Assembly (NCBI GenBank): GCA_016206385.1
Contig: JACQRS010000287.1
Coordinates: 1 to 6,370 of the forward strand
Length of the DNA stretch: 6,370 bases
Direction of reading: 5' to 3'
From: Candidatus Rokuibacteriota bacterium
Lineage (GTDB): Bacteria > Methylomirabilota > Methylomirabilia > Rokubacteriales > CSP1-6
Shown: in pieces, positions 5,629 through 6,370 of the stretch
Layout of the letters: every line of letters starts with the position of its first letter
How positions within the stretch are numbered: the stretch's first letter is position 1
Notes under the pieces: model-generated
Database searches by the model: none
What the model was told of the DNA's origin: nothing
The model's input: the letters and a program-made list of their open reading frames with translations, nothing else
Program-made: the position numbers and the translations under genes

Positions 5629-6290
5629 AGGGCCTTCAGCTTTTCGGCGCTGAAGTCGGACGCCTGGCAGGTCTGGATGATCCGGCGCTCAGAGGCCTCG
5701 ACCTTGGCGACGGCGTCCGGGATCTGGGCGGCGATTTCGGGGGGGATCGAGACCACGCCGTGCTGGTCGAAGTGGAGGAGGTCGCCGGGCTGCACCCAGA
5801 GCCCGCCGACCTTGACGGGGAGCCCGAAGTCCACCAGATGGACCCAGGCGTGGGAGACCGAGACGTGGGCGGCCGCGAACTGGAACCCCAGCGCACGCAC
5901 CTCATCCAGGTCGCGCACCGAGCCGTCGGTGATCACGCCGACGCAGCCCAGGGCTCTGTGGATGTTGGCCTGCACCTCGCCCCACTGGGCGCCCTGTCCG
6001 CGCGGGTCGTCGAGGTCGTGGACGACGACACGGGGCGCGGGGAGGGAGAGGATATAGTCCCACCAGCCGAAGATGCTGGCCCGGTGGCCTTCCTGGGGCT
6101 CGGGCTCGGCGCGGATCAGCGCTGTGACCGCGTAGCCCACCATCGGGCCCAGCTCGGGGAAGAGCGCGCGGATCTCGGAGGACATGAACCCGAGGCTCCT
6201 AGACCTGACCTTGAAGGTCTCGCTGGCGTTGGCCACGCTGGGGCTGGTGATCTTTCTGAGGGCGTTGAGGTCGTGATCGGTCAAGGGCAC
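5598..6290 (-). CDS. RraA-fold protein, 4-hydroxy-4-methyl-2-oxoglutarate aldolase-like
   Basis: This 230-residue protein has the RraA/HMG-aldolase fold. Characterised relatives are class II aldolases cleaving 4-hydroxy-4-methyl-2-oxoglutarate or decarboxylating oxaloacetate, or the RNase E inhibitor RraA; databases often mislabel them as demethylmenaquinone methyltransferases. The signature is WGEVQANIHRALGCVGVITD (103-122) and GSVRDLDEVRALGF (123-136): a Gly-Glu, then about 20 residues on Arg126-Asp127, which in aldolases bind substrate and divalent metal. A further core segment is GLWVQPGDLLHFDQHGVVSIP (from 164), and the C-terminal tail is helical. The start is GTG at 6290, fixed by a near-perfect AAAGGAGG (6297-6304) six bases upstream. 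It overlaps the preceding gene fragment by 10 bases and nfi by 31 bases tail to tail. A metabolic aldolase or decarboxylase role is more likely than RNase regulation, but the substrate is unknown. Confidence 0.88.
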   Translation of the reverse strand: MPLTDHDLNALRKITSPSVANASETFKVRSRSLGFMSSEIRALFPELGPMVGYAVTALIRAEPEPQEGHRASIFGWWDYILSLPAPRVVVHDLDDPRGQGAQWGEVQANIHRALGCVGVITDGSVRDLDEVRALGFQFAAAHVSVSHAWVHLVDFGLPVKVGGLWVQPGDLLHFDQHGVVSIPPEIAAQIPDAVAKVEASERRIIQTCQASDFSAEKLKALYREIRPGTY

Positions 6291-6370
6291 GGGGCGCCTC
6301 CTTTAATGGCTTGTTCCAGAGCCTCAAGGGTGGGCTCGATGGTCGGGATCTCCGAGAGTCGGTGCTCCAC
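6281..6370 (-). CDS. 3' end of an unidentified gene, enters from the right edge
   Basis: One minus-strand frame is open from the right edge to TGA at 6283-6281, giving 29 residues: VEHRLSEIPTIEPTLEALEQ, then AIKGGAPCP. The sequence reads like an enzyme C-terminus with an amphipathic last helix, and most codons end in G or C. Its stop overlaps the GTG start of the RraA-like gene by 10 bases, the same compact style as the other joins here, so the two are probably co-transcribed. A second frame is also open but gives unlikely Arg/Ser/Pro-rich sequence. The fragment is too short to identify the family. Confidence 0.5.
   Translation of the reverse strand: MEHRLSEIPTIEPTLEALEQAIKGGAPCP
6297..6304 (-). 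promoter_or_regulatory. Strong ribosome binding site deciding a GTG start
   Basis: AAAGGAGG on the minus strand lies six bases before the GTG at 6290 of the RraA-like gene. It is the strongest Shine-Dalgarno match in the window, and it sits within the coding end of the upstream fragment. It supports GTG 6290 over internal starts. Confidence 0.8.

Noticed and set aside
1..6370. Small B12-binding subunit or MeaB-type GTPase to complete the mutase cassette; also tRNA, rRNA, mobile elements, CRISPR
   Set aside because: No DxHxxG B12 motif, no MeaB-type GTPase, no cloverleaf, transposase or spaced direct repeats are seen. Any mutase partner genes must lie beyond the left edge.

Overview
The window is GC-rich and gene-dense. 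Genes are packed head to tail with overlaps of a few bases, codons end mostly in G or C, and there are no rRNAs, tRNAs, insertion sequences or CRISPR arrays. It looks like ordinary chromosome from a soil or groundwater bacterium. The gene style (PaaK-like ligase beside a B12 mutase, RraA-like protein, lone LON-domain protein, YVTN propeller) recalls Rokubacteria, NC10 or deltaproteobacterial lineages, but that placement is an impression and not a measurement.

Layout from the right edge. A 3' gene fragment (6370-6281, minus) overlaps an RraA/HMG-aldolase-like gene (6290-5598, minus). This converges on, and overlaps by 31 bases, an endonuclease V gene (4894-5628, plus), whose last two dozen codons run through a palindromic repeat. 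Divergent from nfi, across a short promoter region (about 4815-4893), a leftward series begins: a secreted seven-bladed YVTN beta-propeller (4814-3798), a lone LON substrate-binding-domain protein (3771-3127), an alpha/beta hydrolase (3081-2245), a phenylacetate-CoA-ligase-like acyl-CoA synthetase (2248-815), a GNAT acetyltransferase (822-337), and the N-terminal 114 residues of the large subunit of a B12-dependent acyl-CoA mutase (344 to beyond base 1).

The last four genes overlap by 4, 8 and 8 bases and are almost certainly translated from one message. Together they read as a carboxylic-acid activation and rearrangement cassette: the hydrolase may free an acid, the ligase makes its CoA thioester, and the mutase rearranges the carbon skeleton. 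The main finding is that the mutase carries Ile at position 89, the selectivity position that is Tyr in methylmalonyl-CoA mutase and Phe in isobutyryl-CoA mutase. Ile there is the signature of 2-hydroxyisobutyryl-CoA mutase (HcmA), whose known gene neighbourhoods also contain an acyl-CoA synthetase. The cassette may therefore degrade 2-hydroxyisobutyrate or a related branched 2-hydroxy acid. The second diagnostic residue lies one codon past the left edge. The GNAT protein between ligase and mutase could be a dedicated acylation switch for the ligase.
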